Assembly (NCBI RefSeq): GCF_000003195.3 | Contig: NC_012877.2 | Span: forward strand, 8,906,855 to 8,970,854 | DNA length: 64,000 bases | Source: Sorghum bicolor | Lineage: Eukaryota > Streptophyta > Magnoliopsida > Poales > Poaceae | Reading direction: 5' to 3' | In this document: piece by piece, positions 12,063 to 23,683 of the stretch | Numbering within the stretch: the first letter of the stretch is position 1 | Layout of the letters: each line of letters begins with the position of its first letter | Made by a program: the position numbers and the translations under genes | Notes under the pieces: model-generated | Told to the model about the DNA's origin: nothing | The model's input: the letters and a program-made list of their open reading frames with translations, nothing else | The model's database searches: none

Positions 12063-12080
12063 TGGCGCCGTTGCCGGGGA
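12063..12080 (+). other. Primer binding site, tRNA-Asp
   Basis: TGGCGCCGTTGCCGGGGA lies 8 bp after the LTR end. It is a perfect complement of the plant tRNA-Asp 3' end including CCA. This primer is typical of Athila elements and anchors the orientation of all copies here. Confidence 0.9.
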
Positions 12081-12214
12081 AGGTTGATTAGTAATCAAGA
12101 ATGGAATAAAGGATTTTGAGTTATCATTCGCATCACTAATTTGATTGAGCTTATCTATTCTCTCATACAGTTTTACCCCGATATTTTTCTATTTTATCTT
12201 ATACAGGAGAATGT

Positions 12215-14831
12215 ATGAATAGAAGACATCTTCCAGGAAATTTTGTTGACAATCCCGAAGCGTTATTCAGAAGAACTAGAGCCAAGCTCAAGAAGAGATC
12301 ATCAACACTTCAGCAAGAAGCTTCATCCAATCAAGAAGATTACCGGAACTTGTCTTTAGAGTTCGAAGCCATGGCAAACAAATCAATCCGTGAGTTCTCA
12401 GCTCCCACTACGGACAACATCCGCACTGGACCTGCTGCAGAGATCGATGGCAACTTTGAGCTCAAGCCTGGACTTATCAACATGGTGCAATCCAACCAGT
12501 TCTGTGGGAAGGCACACGAAGATGCTAGTGCTCATCCACAACACTTCCTGGATATTTGCAACACGTTTACCTTATCAGGAGTTTCCAAAGATGCTATACT
12601 ACTTCGCCTCTTCCCATTCTCACTGTTACGAAGAGCGAAGCAGTGGTTCTACGCTACAAAGGAGAAGAATACTACGTGGGCACTCTGCTCAACAAACTTC
12701 CTGGCTAAGTTCTTTACCATGGGCAAGACCAATGCTCTCCGTGGGAAAATTACAAGTTTTTAGCAACAAAATGATGAATCTATTCTAGAAGCATGGGAGC
12801 GCTTTCAAGACTACATCCTAGAATGTCCCCATCATGGAATAGAGAGTTGGCTATTGATGCAGACGTTTTATCATGGGCTCGGCAACAGTGCCCGAGAGAC
12901 CATGGATGCTGTAGCTGGATGAGCATTCTTATCACTTACCATACCACAAGCCACAACTCTTGTGGAGAAGATGGCGTCCAACCAAGGCTGGAATGAAGAG
13001 AGGACGCAGACACGCAAGAGAGGTGGAGGTATGCATCAGCTCAAGGAGGTAGACATGCTGTCTGCAAAGCTAGACCTGCTCATGAAGAAGCTCGATGATA
13101 GAGCTGGAGATAAGAAAGAAGTTATGCACATCTACGACTCTCACATGACTTGTGAGGAGTGTGGAGACACTGGACATTCAGGCAATCACTGCCCTGAGAT
13201 GCTTGAGGATGTGAACTACATCAACAACAACAACAACTACTACTACTACAACCGTCCTCAACAAAATCAAGGTTGGAATTAACAGAGGCCTAACTACTCA
13301 GGTAATTATCAAGGTAATAATTCTTACAACAATACTAATAATTTTCCACCTTTGAGAGAGTTAGTGTCTAATCAAGGAAAGCTAATGGATAACCTATCTA
13401 AGAAATTGGCATCTAATGATAAAATGCTAGAAAATATAAATAATAGAATGGATAATTTCTCTACTGCCATCAAGAATCAAATTAGCTTTAATAAATTGAT
13501 TGAATCTCAGTTAAATCAAATAGCTGCTGTTGTTCCGGCTACTAACCCCGGTATACCATCACAACCGGAAGGATTAGAATCTGCAAATCTTGTAGACATG
13601 TTTGATGCAGGTAATAATTGGAGTAACCTCGTCACTGAATTCAATACTGTCCTTCTGCCGGTCAAGAGAGGTGATCCAGGACGCCCCGTCATCCCGATCT
13701 CCATCGGCATGGTGGACATCCCAGAAGCACTCTGTGACTTTGGCTCTAGCGTCAACATTATACCCAGGGTACTCTATGAAAAATTCTTTACATATCCTTT
13801 ATTAGAAACAACGATGTGTTTGCAGTTTGCAGATCAGACGATAAGTTTTCCAAAAGGAATATTGAGGAATCTTTGTGTCCGAGTTGGTACCTTATATGCC
13901 CCAGCAGACTTCGTAGTAGTAGAGACCGGAAATGATGAGAGGGCACCCATCATCTTAGGGAGGCCATTCTTGAACACCAGGGGAGCTATCATCTACGCTA
14001 GTGCTGCCAAGATCAGTTTCTACATCAAAGGGAGGAAGGAGACATTTTTCTTCAGGAACAAGACTACACAAATCCCAGATCAATCCAGACGTGAATCAAG
14101 TAAGAGGACCAACAGGAGGAACAGGAACAAGCAAGTATGGACCGAGTCAGCTAAGATGGTCACTGTAGTTCATGGAGGCCAAGATCACCAAATGCCAAGC
14201 ATCTACTGCTCCATAAATGGATACAACTTTTACAAGACATTTTGCGACACCGGATCGGGAGTCAACATAATGGCCGCAGTCACCTATCGGTTCTTGTTCA
14301 GAACCATGCCCCTAAAACCAACATACATTCAGCTCCAGATGGCAGATCAGACATTTCGAGAAGTTAAAGGAACAGTAACTGATGTCCCAGTCAAAATAGA
14401 CGATCATTTTGTCTACACAGACTTTCAAGTTATTGACATGGGAGAAGATGAGTATGATCCACCCATCATCCTTGGAAGACCGTTCCTCAGCACCGTTAAA
14501 GCTATCATCTACATTGGAACCGGAGAAGTCCATATGCACTTCCCCTCAGAGAAGGTACACCATTATTTTACTGACCCTATCTATATCGTTGAAGAATCTA
14601 AGCAGGTGAGGAAACGATGCAACCGCAACCAGAGGAGGCAAATCATCAAGGGGCGGATGGGCAGACTATGAAGGAGAAGTTGTAAGGTCAGAAGACTTAG
14701 AGTTTAAAGAGAATTATCCAGAGGAGACTGAAGCACCGAGTCAGGTATGGAAAGAGAAGATAATTATACATGAAGAGGAGGCGCTGCCGGAAGTACCGAC
14801 TCCGCCACCCAACGAATTCCAGGACAATTGA
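12215..14831 (+). pseudogene. gag / double retropepsin-like polyprotein gene (broken)
   Basis: One frame starts at ATG 12215 and runs through gag and both protease-like domains. Gag has the Athila-type capsid region (about 12360-12760). A CCHC zinc knuckle (C-x2-C-x4-H-x4-C) lies at 13151-13192, followed by an Asn/Tyr-rich linker and a coiled-coil-like stretch (13352-13540). The first protease-like domain carries CDFGSS (13736-13744 for DFG) and ILGRPFL. The second carries CDTGSG (14246-14254 for DTG) and ILGRPFLS. In-frame stops lie at 12761 (TAG), 12920 (TGA) and 13280 (TAA). A one-base insertion near 14651 shifts the frame, and the tail ends at TGA 14829-14831. The first domain has Phe where retropepsins have Thr or Ser in D-T/S-G. 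No RT or integrase follows. Confidence 0.88.
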
Positions 14832-16988
14832 AGAAAACGGAGAGTCCCGTTCGGAGGACTTAAAAACACCGAACGCCTTGCCAAGAGATAAACTTGGTAG
14901 TTATCCTTTCCCTTTCAATTATTTAAAATAGTTTGCTTAGTTACTTATGTTCATGCTATCCTAAAAAGAAAATAAAATGTGAAAAACAGTAAGCCCCATG
15001 TGAGTAGACGAGTGGCATAAAACCCATAAGTACATTCTCTGTGGTGGCATAAAAATAAAATAAATATTTCATTTCTGCTTTATAAAATGAAAATATAAAA
15101 ATAGGGAGTAATAATTATTAAGGAGTCTCAACATGATAAAGGCTAGATATTTATGCTAACACTTAATCAGTTCCACAAGCTTTGTTGTCTATTTGAGCTC
15201 CACGGACTTTAAGAATCAAGAAGACTAGTAGACGGAGGACATTCTAATCGCTGTCAGAATACTGCTGACTTCCAAATACACCTCTGCCACCTGCTAGCTA
15301 CATCAAGAGAAATTACGTCAAAATTCAGCTTGGGGGAGAGCACCCCCATTTATCCCGATAAGTATTTCTATCTATCTATCTTTATACTTATACTATATTA
15401 AAATATAAATATACATAAACCAAGAAAAACCAAATAAAGATTTTGTGCTTATATATATATCTTTTGCTTAGTATGATTAATAAATAAATAAAGTGGCTAT
15501 GCTAATCTGTATCTAAATAAAACTCAAGCATGGATATGATGAATAGTTGCTCTGCCTAATTTGCAAATTTTAAGTTCTCTCTCAAGTTTAGACATAATTG
15601 TTATAATTTAAAGCTTGCTCTAGACCTAAACTTGTGGGATGAAAACTTGATCTAAAGTCTAAGTTGTTAACGGATATGATATGGGAAGGTTGAGCTGTTG
15701 TTTATCTGTTCCTAGAGATGCTAGAATTCTGGAGAATTTTATCTTTGAAAATCTTTAAAATGTTGCATGATGTGTTCCTGTATGATGAGAGTTTTAAATT
15801 TATACCACAGCCATATATACATGATTGCTAGACTTTGAGCCATACAATTACTATTTACTGCTTATGAGCATTGAGTGTGGTCATGCTGTGTAGACCCTTA
15901 GGAGCTTGTCATGTGGTTAAATCAAGGTGAATTTCACTTGCACGTTCACTCATATATGCTACTTCTACTCCGGAAGTATCATCCACATATATCCACCCAT
16001 TTCCATCTCCAGAACCACCCAAAAATATTCTACTCCTAACCCGGGAGAGAATAGCCAAAAATATTTCTGTTTTTCCTTTGTGAAATAAATGCTCAAGTTA
16101 TCTTGTTACTACCACTTGCTATATTATCTCAAGAGATGAGTGCTCTAAAAAAAGAGAGAAAAAAAGATACGAGGAAATAAAAAGGAGCAAGTGCTCGGAA
16201 TCTCGAAAGAAACGAAAAAAGTGAGACGAGAGGTAAAAATGGTCAAGTGTCCGACAGTAGAATTAGGGGTACAAGATACCCACCTGAGAGAAAAGAAAAA
16301 GAAGAGCATCTCATCTCCTCACTATTCAAAAAGCATGGAAGGTACGTATCCCCTCAAAAGAGCAAAAGTAGAATTAGACTTTCACCATTGTTATCACCAT
16401 CATCACCATACACCATTCAATCGCCACACATGCACATCTTGATTAAACTTATTGACTTGTTTCTTTGGATCCATGGTTTGACTATGCAATACATGTCTTG
16501 TGAGTATGTATATTTTATCTCCCACCTATGAGCTCCAGATATTAAAGTCTTATTAGAGTAGGGTGAGAGAGAAGGCAATGTCACTATGCTTCATACCACA
16601 AATACCACATATCTTGAGAGAAGGCGTATACCATCACTGCCTTGGTAAGGATCCAGAAATACCACAAAAAAAAGATCTGAGAGAATCATACAAGGAATCT
16701 CTGAGTTTTATTTGAAAATCTGCAAAAACTCCAGAACTATAGCTGATCAAGAATGAGAGACCTGGCACTTGGCTAGACTGTTCTATCTTTTAACTACTCA
16801 AGACAGAAGTGACGGTTACAAGTCTCATGGTGAAGGTAAAGTAAGTAAGTTTTAAGTCTTGACAGTTTACTCTAACTCAGAGATGAGATCTTATTTTAAA
16901 AGCATGTGTACCGTCAATTTTTAAAGATAATGCAACAACTTCTAATCCATTGTTGAGTCTATCCTTGCTCAGGGACGAGCAAGAGGTA
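14832..16988 (+). other. Non-coding 3' region of the 10454 copy
   Basis: This 2.16 kb stretch is conserved between copies but carries no supported gene. It includes the perfect inverted element GGGGG-AGAGCA-CCCCC at 15332-15347, TATC and TA microsatellites (15365-15470), an A/G-rich tract (about 16140-16310) and a CACCAT-rich stretch (about 16380-16415). Its role is unknown; length and conservation suggest a packaging, dimerisation or 3' processing role, which is inference. Confidence 0.75.
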
Positions 16989-17002
16989 AGCTTGGGGGAG
17001 TT
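16989..17002 (+). other. Polypurine tract
   Basis: AAGCTTGGGGGAGT-type purine-rich sequence directly precedes the 3' LTR at 17003. This is the expected position for the plus-strand primer of reverse transcription. Confidence 0.85.
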
Positions 17003-18645
17003 TGTTGACGGTCCTTAAGTATCAAATTTAATTATCAAATAAACAAAGAAAAGGATCCAAATGAAATCAACATCTAGACTTAGGGTTTTATCTGACAGAA
17101 TTCCACGAGTTTTGGTGTTTGTCTATTTCTACAGGGGGTTATCAGGAAATACGGAAGAAAGGCCCACACGTCGGGATTACATAGAGATATTAACGTATCG
17201 CGCAATTATCTAACATCTAGAAGACTCCAGAAGCCACGAGACCGAAGCGGAGACGAAATGGGGCCAGAGGCAGGGCGCCCGCCCTGTTCCCCTGGGCGCC
17301 CGCCCCCTCCCTGAGTCCAATCAGGACTCTGCTTCGTGGGAGATCTCCACCCACCTAAAGGATGAATCTAAACCATACAATCTATGTCGGTTTGATCCAA
17401 CGGCCCATATTCACTTGAAGGGAGTATAAAACCAGACCCCCTGGCCCCTGGAGGAGAGAGCCTCTCAACCCTAATTCATTATTCCTCAAGGGAGAAGAAG
17501 CCTCTGATCAAGATTAGAGCCACCACATCAATTAGATATCTAGATTAGCATAGCTACATAGGATTAGAACTAGAAGGAGTCAATCTTCGATTGGTTTCCG
17601 GATCTGTCAAGAGGATTCTTGGTAATTATCTAATTGTGCTTCTAATTATCTTTGTTCTTCAATATTATGAATATGACTTTGTTCTACTTCAATATATTGC
17701 TTATGACTTTGCTCTACTTGCTTATATTCAAGATTATCTTGTTCTTAGTTTATCATAGTTATGTACTTGGCTTAGTTAGATTGGATCTATATACATGCTT
17801 AGGATCGTATAGCGTTTATCCATCGGATCCATGGGTAAATGATAGATATTGTGTAGGCGTGGTGCTTATACCATATTTATCTGCGATTGTACCCAATATG
17901 CCAGATCGTGGGGTAGTTCGTGATAGTGACAGCTTCATTGATTCTTATATAGTCCCCCTCTCGTGTATTGGGCTGGCAGAGCAATATTATTACAGGGGAG
18001 TGATTGCTATGTTTCTCATTTACCTTGCTAATATCACTATGCATGGGCGTAGTCTTGTCTCACAATGATTGCTAAGTATGCTTGCACTAACTATGATAAT
18101 GCTAGACTATATAGTTGAGAATAACTTAGGAAATATTCTTGTAGTTCGTTCTAATTCTATGCTAATGACTTTCTAGAGTATCTAATTGAGGTGCTTATCA
18201 TATTTATTATGTGGCTAGATCAGATTAATTATCCTTGTCACTATTTATTATTTCATATATCCTTTATGTGACACTTATCCCTGTATGAAGAGTTAGATAA
18301 ATGTTCTCAATTACATATGCAATGATAGATGCTCAATCTCATATTCTATTCCGTAATCAATATTGATGATTGCTAATCCCTTCCCAGTGGTAAAAATATA
18401 AATAACGATACCTGGAATACTTCCCGGTTAAAATGCTACATCGGTATTAATCTGTGCGCTTGCAGATCCCATTCATTATTTATTTAGAAGAGCAATTGCA
18501 TATTTCAATACCGCGTCCCTCATGTCATGCTGGGGATGACAACTTGGCTTAAGTGGTGTGAGGGATAGGTTTGGCATTTTTGGCACCGTTACTAGATTTA
18601 GAGAACTTAGTCTACTTTTGGTAATGATGTTAAGAATACCCAACA
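17003..18645 (+). repeat. 3' LTR, type A (1643 bp)
   Basis: TGTTGACGG...CCCAACA, followed by the ACCAT duplication. Paired GC blocks lie at 17273-17306, CCAAT at 17317-17321 and TATAAAA at 17425-17431. It is near-identical to 10454-12054 and keeps the roughly 50 bp near 18480-18530 that the 5' LTR has lost. Confidence 0.92.
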
Positions 18646-18650
18646 ACCAT
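18646..18650. repeat. Target site duplication ACCAT (right)
   Basis: Exact match to 10449-10453 on the other side of the element. Confidence 0.9.
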
Positions 18651-19537
18651 GATCCTGTGGCTAGATTAATGTTAAGTAATGAACGATAAAAATGACTTTT
18701 TAGCAACTTGATTATTTATCTATACGTGATCACCCGGGATAACAGTGCAACCATGAGGGTTATAATGGCTCTGACTTTAGCTCAGTATGAGGACCTTTTT
18801 CTAGCTTGTTAGCGGTTACCTTAAATGGCGTAAGAATGGCTAGACACGTTGGGTATAGTGCAGCCTCTGTCCGTGTGTATAGGCTGCGGGTTATGTGCCA
18901 TGGAAGGGGGGCTCTATATCTGCCTGCCGAGTGAATCTAATGGCCCTAACTTGTTAGACGAAACCTTTGAAAGGCTTCATAGTGATCCCTGCCGATCTCC
19001 CTAGGAAGGGGGTTTAGAGACTCATGACCTCGGGCGAAGGGGTAAATCACGACTCATGGGTAAAGATGTACAACCTCTGCAGAGTGTTAAAACTGGTATA
19101 CTAGCTGAGCTCATGGTCAGGAGCGGCCTTGGGGACATCTACATTAAGGGTGATGATTCTTGTTGTGTTAATATACTCATTGTTTATTGTTTAATGCTCT
19201 ACATTATTTTATGTCACATTGATCATGAGATTGTAGGATCTATACAATCTAGTTGCTATACTTGTGGAGTTCGACATGGACTCACTCTTGCTATTTCCCC
19301 CATACTTTAGGAGATGTCTTAGGCTTGTGATCAATCAGTCATTTGGATCCTGTAGAGTGAAGTTAATACCCGAAGTTGGAGTTATCTTTCGCTGTTTGCT
19401 GCCTAAGGTTATCTCTGATTTATTAAGTACGTTATATAATTTATGCATTGTCTTTTGATATTACCCCTTATTTGTAGCTATATGTGAGAGTTGGATATGG
19501 TGTATATCTGGTTTTGTCTTTAAAATCGGGTATTACA
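18651..19537 (+). repeat. Tekay/Del-like LTR fragment, right piece
   Basis: This matches the reverse complement of about 47840-48740 and 52255-53170. It ends GGGTATTACA at 19537, the mirror image of the TGTAATACCC start of the 47840 element. With 10265-10453 it forms one LTR end split by the Athila-like insertion. The other end and any internal part of this element are not in the window. Confidence 0.82.
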
Positions 19538-20757
19538 AATATTTTTTTGAGTGGATGTGGAGATGGAAATGAGTGGATATGCAAGTGAATCTTGATTCAA
19601 ACAGCATGATTAGCTTCTGAGGGTCTGCATAGCTTGATCACACTCAATGCTTATAAATAGTAAAATGTAAATGTGTGGTTTCTTAATCTAGTAAACATGT
19701 ATGCAGGGCTGTGGTAGGATTTTAAACTCTCATCATACAACAACTCATCATGCAGCATTTTTAAAGTTTTTCAAAGAATAAATTCTCCAGAATTCTAGTA
19801 TCTCTAGGAAGAGATAAACAACAACTCAAACCTTTCCATATCATATTGGTCAACAACTTAGACATTAGAATAGGTACACTTCCCACAAGTTCAGGTTTAG
19901 AGTAAATTTCAAATCATAAAAGTTATGCCTAAACTTGAGACAGAGTTCGAATTTGAAAACTAGGTACTTGAAAAAAATTATAGTAGAGCAACTATTCATC
20001 ATATCTATGTTAAGAGTTTATCATTGAGGTTCATTTCAACAAAGCTACTTTTTATTCTCTCCTAATAGCAAACTTCCAAAACTAAGCAAAGATATATATA
20101 AGTAGGAAAATATTTATTGGGTTTCTAAGATTATGCAACTTTTCATTTTAGCAGAGTATAGGTATAAAGACCGATACAAATACTTAGCTGAGTACATGGG
20201 GTGCTCTCCCCCAAACTAGATTTTGACGTAATGTCTTCTGATGTAACTGGTAGGTAGCAGAGGTGTACTCGTCTGTTGGAGTGACTCTCGAGACAGCACT
20301 CGGACAGCGGGTAGGATGTCCTCTGATTGCTGTTCTCCTTTGATCCTTGAATTCCATGGAGCTCAAATAGACAACAAAGCTTGTGGAACTGATTAAGTGT
20401 TAGTCATAAATTCTAGCCTTGATCATGTCGAGCTTCCTTTAATGAGTGTTATCTTTCTAGTAGGATCATAAACTCAATATTTTTGTATTTTTATTTTATA
20501 AAACAAAAACATATTTATTTTATTTTTATGCCAGCACAACGAATATACTTATGGGTTGAAGGCCACAAGCGTATACACATGGGCCTTAGCATTTTTAAAC
20601 AATTTTTTATTTTCTCTTTAAGATAGTGTAAACAAGATTATACTATTTAAGGAAAGTAAATAATTAAGAGGAAAGGGATAACTACCAAGTGTTACCTCTT
20701 GGCACGGTGTTCGGTGGTTTAAATCCTCCGAACGGGACTCCTTATGTCATTAGTTTC
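19538..20757 (-). other. Non-coding 3' region of minus copy II
   Basis: Reverse complement of the conserved Athila-like 3' block, with the GGGG-TGCTCT-CCCCC inverted element near 20199-20213 (one G short of the perfect stem). It is shortened at the left by the junction at 19538, so the A/G-rich tract, polypurine tract and 3' LTR are missing. No gene seen. Confidence 0.7.
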
Positions 20758-23422
20758 CTAGGGCTCATCGGATGGCATAGCTGGCACCTCCGGTGGTGCC
20801 TCCGTTTCTGCTATGATCTCTTTCTCCTCCCATACTTGTGTTGTGGGATATTTATATTTGTATTTTGAGTTCTTGACACTTCTCCTTCATAGTCAGCCCA
20901 TCCATCCTTGGTGTTCTGTTTCTTCTGGTTGTGGTAGCAACGTCTTCTTCTTGTTCTGTTCTGCTTAGATCCATCAACAATATAGTTATCATTAAAGTGA
21001 CGAGGTACCTTCTCAAAGGGGAAGTGTAGATGCACTTCTCCTATCCCGATGTAGATGATAGCTTTAGTAATACTTAGGAATGGTCTTCCAAGGATGATAG
21101 GTGGATCATAATCATCTTCTTCCATGTCAATGACTAAGAAGTCTATCGGGATGAAGTGGTCATCGATCTGGACGGGGACTTCTTTTGCTATAGCTTCGAC
21201 AATTCGGTATGTCTGATCTCCCATCTGGAGTTGGGTGTATGTTGGATATAGAGGCATTGTTCTATACATAAACTCATAGGTCAATTTGGCCATAAGGTTG
21301 ACGCCTGATCCGGTGTCACAGACTGCCTTCTGAAAGGAGCATCTGTTGATTGTACATTCAATTGTTGGGACACCAGGGTCATCCTTCTTGATCAAATGAG
21401 GGGATTTGAGTTGGTGATCTTGACCATTGTGAATTGCAGTGACCATTTTGGCTGATTCTGTCCGTACTTGCTTCTTATTCTTGTTTTGCTTGTTCCTCCT
21501 ATTGGTCCTCTTTCTTGGCTCGTATTGAGGTTGTCCTAGAAACTGTGAGGTTTTATTCTTGAAATAAAATGTCTCCTTCTTCCTCTTGATGATGAAACTG
21601 ATCTTGGCGGCGCTAGCGTAGATGACAGCTCTAGCAGTATTTAGAAATGGTCTCCCCAAGATGATGGGTGACCTCTCATCTACACCAGTCTCTATTACTA
21701 CGAAGTCTGCTAGGACATATAAGGTACCAATTCAGACACACATATTCTTTAGGATTCCTCGTGGGTAGCACAGTGTCCGATCTACAAGCTGCAAACACAT
21801 AGTTGTATCTGATAAAGGATAAGTAAAGATTTTTTTCGTAGATTATTCTGGGCATGATGTTGATGCTTGCGCTAAAGTCGCAAAGTGCTTCAGGGAAGTC
21901 CGTGCTGCCAACAGAGATTGGGACGACTGGGCGTCCGAGATCTCCTTCTTGATTGGCAGAGATTCATCATACCACCCTTCTGCGCGGTTGCTCCAATAGG
22001 CACATGCATCAAATATGTCTACAAGATTTGTAGATTCTAAACCTTTCAGTTGTGATAGTATACCGAGGTTAGTGGTAGGAACAACAACAACTATTTAATT
22101 TATCTGTGATTCTATCATTTTATTAAAGCTAATCGGGTTCTTAATGGTAGTTGAAAAATTATCCATCCTTTTTGTTTATAGTTTCTAGAATTTTATCATT
22201 GGATGCTTATTTCTTAGACAGGTTATCCATCAACTTACCTTGATTAGACACTAACTCTCTCAAAGGTGGTAAATTAGGATTGTTGTAGGAATTGTTACCT
22301 TGATAATTACCTGTATAGTTACTTGAGTAGATAGGCCTTTGTCGCTGGTTTCAACCTTGATTTTGCTGAGAACGGTAGTAGTTGTTGTTGTTGTTGTTGT
22401 TGATGTAGTTCACATCCTCATGCACCTTAGGGCAGCGGTTGCCTGAGTGTCCAGTTTCTCCACACTCTTCACAGGTCATGTGAGAGTAATATATGTGCTT
22501 GACTTCCTTCTTATCTTCAGCTTCATCGAGTCTCTTCATTAGCATGCTTATATACGCAGACAACATGCCTACCTCCTTGAGCTGGTGCATACCTCCACTC
22601 TTCTTGCGAGTTTGAATTCTTCCTTCATTCAAACCTTGATTGGATGCCATCTTTTCCACAAGAGCCGTGGCTTGTGGTATTGTAAGTGATAGGAACGCTC
22701 CTCCAGCAGTAGCATTCACGAGTGTTGTTGCTGAGCCCATGATAAAAGGTCTGCATAAATAGTCAATTTTCCATTCCATGATGGGGACATTCTAGGATGT
22801 AGTCTTGAAAGCACTCACATGCTTCTAGACCAGACTCATCATGTTGTTGCTGAAAGCTTGAAATTTTCCCACACAGAGCATTGGCCTTGCCCATGGGAAA
22901 GAAACTTGCTAGAAAATTGGTGGAACAGAGTGCCCACGTAGTATTCTTCTCCTTAGTTGCGTAGAACCACTGCTTCGCTCTTCCCAAGAGTGAGGATGGG
23001 AAAAGGCGAAGTAGTATGGCGTCCTTGAGAATGTAATTGATAGTAAATGTGCTACAAATCTCGAGGAAGTGTTGGAGATGAGCACTAGCGTCTTCATGCG
23101 GCTTCCCACAAAACTGGCTTGCTTGCACCATGTTAATGAGCGCAGGCTTTAGCTCAAATGACCGCTCAATGTCAGCAGCAGGTCCAGTACGGATATTGTC
23201 TATAGTGGGAGCTGAGAACTCATGGATTGACTTTTTCGCCATGGCTTCGAACTTTGATGTCAAGTCTCGAACAATATTTGGATGATCTTCCTGATCGGAT
23301 TGAGCTTTGAGCTTAGATGTTGATGATGATGGTTCCGTTACTCTCCTAAGCTTGGCTCTTGTCCTTGTGATTAATGCTTCGGGATTTTCAACATAGTTTT
23401 CTAGGAGATCAAACTTATTCAT
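20758..23422 (-). pseudogene. gag / double-protease gene of minus copy II (broken)
   Basis: Gag starts at ATG 23422 and is open for 219 codons through the Athila-type capsid (LLRLFPSSLLGRAKQWF), ending at a stop near 22763 just after a CPHHGMEN motif. The frame shifts and continues at 22779-22351 with an intact CCHC zinc knuckle (C-EE-C-GETG-H-SGNR-C) and a poly-Asn stretch. The first protease-like domain (about 22000-21660) is the most decayed, with DFSAS at its active site. The second (21659-20811) is open for 282 codons and keeps the canonical CDTGSG (about 21318) and ILGRPFL motifs. The tail meets a stop near 20758-20760, where sister copies have Gln. No RT or integrase is present. Confidence 0.82.
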
Positions 23423-23526
23423 ACATCACCCTGCATAAAATGATAAAAAATAGCAAAGTAGACATGAGTAAAACTGTCTGAATAGAGAATTGATGTTTTG
23501 CTTAATCACATTAGTTTAATCAACCT

Positions 23527-23545
23527 TCCCTGGCAAACGGCGCCA
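23527..23545 (-). other. Primer binding site, tRNA-Asp type (one-base insertion)
   Basis: The minus strand reads TGGCGCCGTTTGCCAGGGA, the Athila-type site with one extra T and one substitution, 8 bp inside the LTR end. Confidence 0.75.
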
Positions 23546-23553
23546 AAAATGCT

Positions 23554-23683
23554 TGTTTATATTTCTAATGTCGTTACCAAAAGTAGATTAACTAATCTTG
23601 ATAACGGCACCAAAAAATGGTAACCACCTCTCATGCCACTTAAGCCAAGTTGTCATCCCCAGCATGGCAGGGAGATGCGGTAT
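23554..23683 (-). repeat. Truncated LTR end of minus copy II
   Basis: The last 130 bp of a type A LTR on the minus strand, adjoining the primer site. Homology to the other LTRs stops exactly where TGTCACACCC begins at 23684. Confidence 0.8.

Larger units (their letters stand above)
10454..18645 (+). mobile_element. Athila-like non-autonomous LTR retrotransposon with both LTRs (8.2 kb)
   Basis: This is the best preserved copy in the window: 5' LTR, tRNA-Asp primer site, gag with two protease-like domains, non-coding 3' region, polypurine tract and 3' LTR, flanked by the ACCAT duplication. It has no RT, RNase H or integrase, so it must be mobilised by an autonomous relative. By eye the two LTRs differ at roughly 25-30 substitutions plus a few indels over about 1.6 kb (under 2%). 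At the usual grass LTR rate this suggests insertion within about the last million years. It landed inside a Tekay-like LTR. Confidence 0.92.
19538..23683 (-). mobile_element. Athila-like element, minus copy II (truncated both sides)
   Basis: Reading on the minus strand: 130 bp of LTR end (23683-23554), a primer site, gag and double-protease coding sequence (23422-20758), and non-coding 3' sequence to 19538. There the Tekay-like LTR cuts it. The LTR is truncated at 23683 by the solo LTR. Gag begins MNKFDLLENY and differs more from the other copies than they do from one another, so this is a divergent subfamily. Confidence 0.85.
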
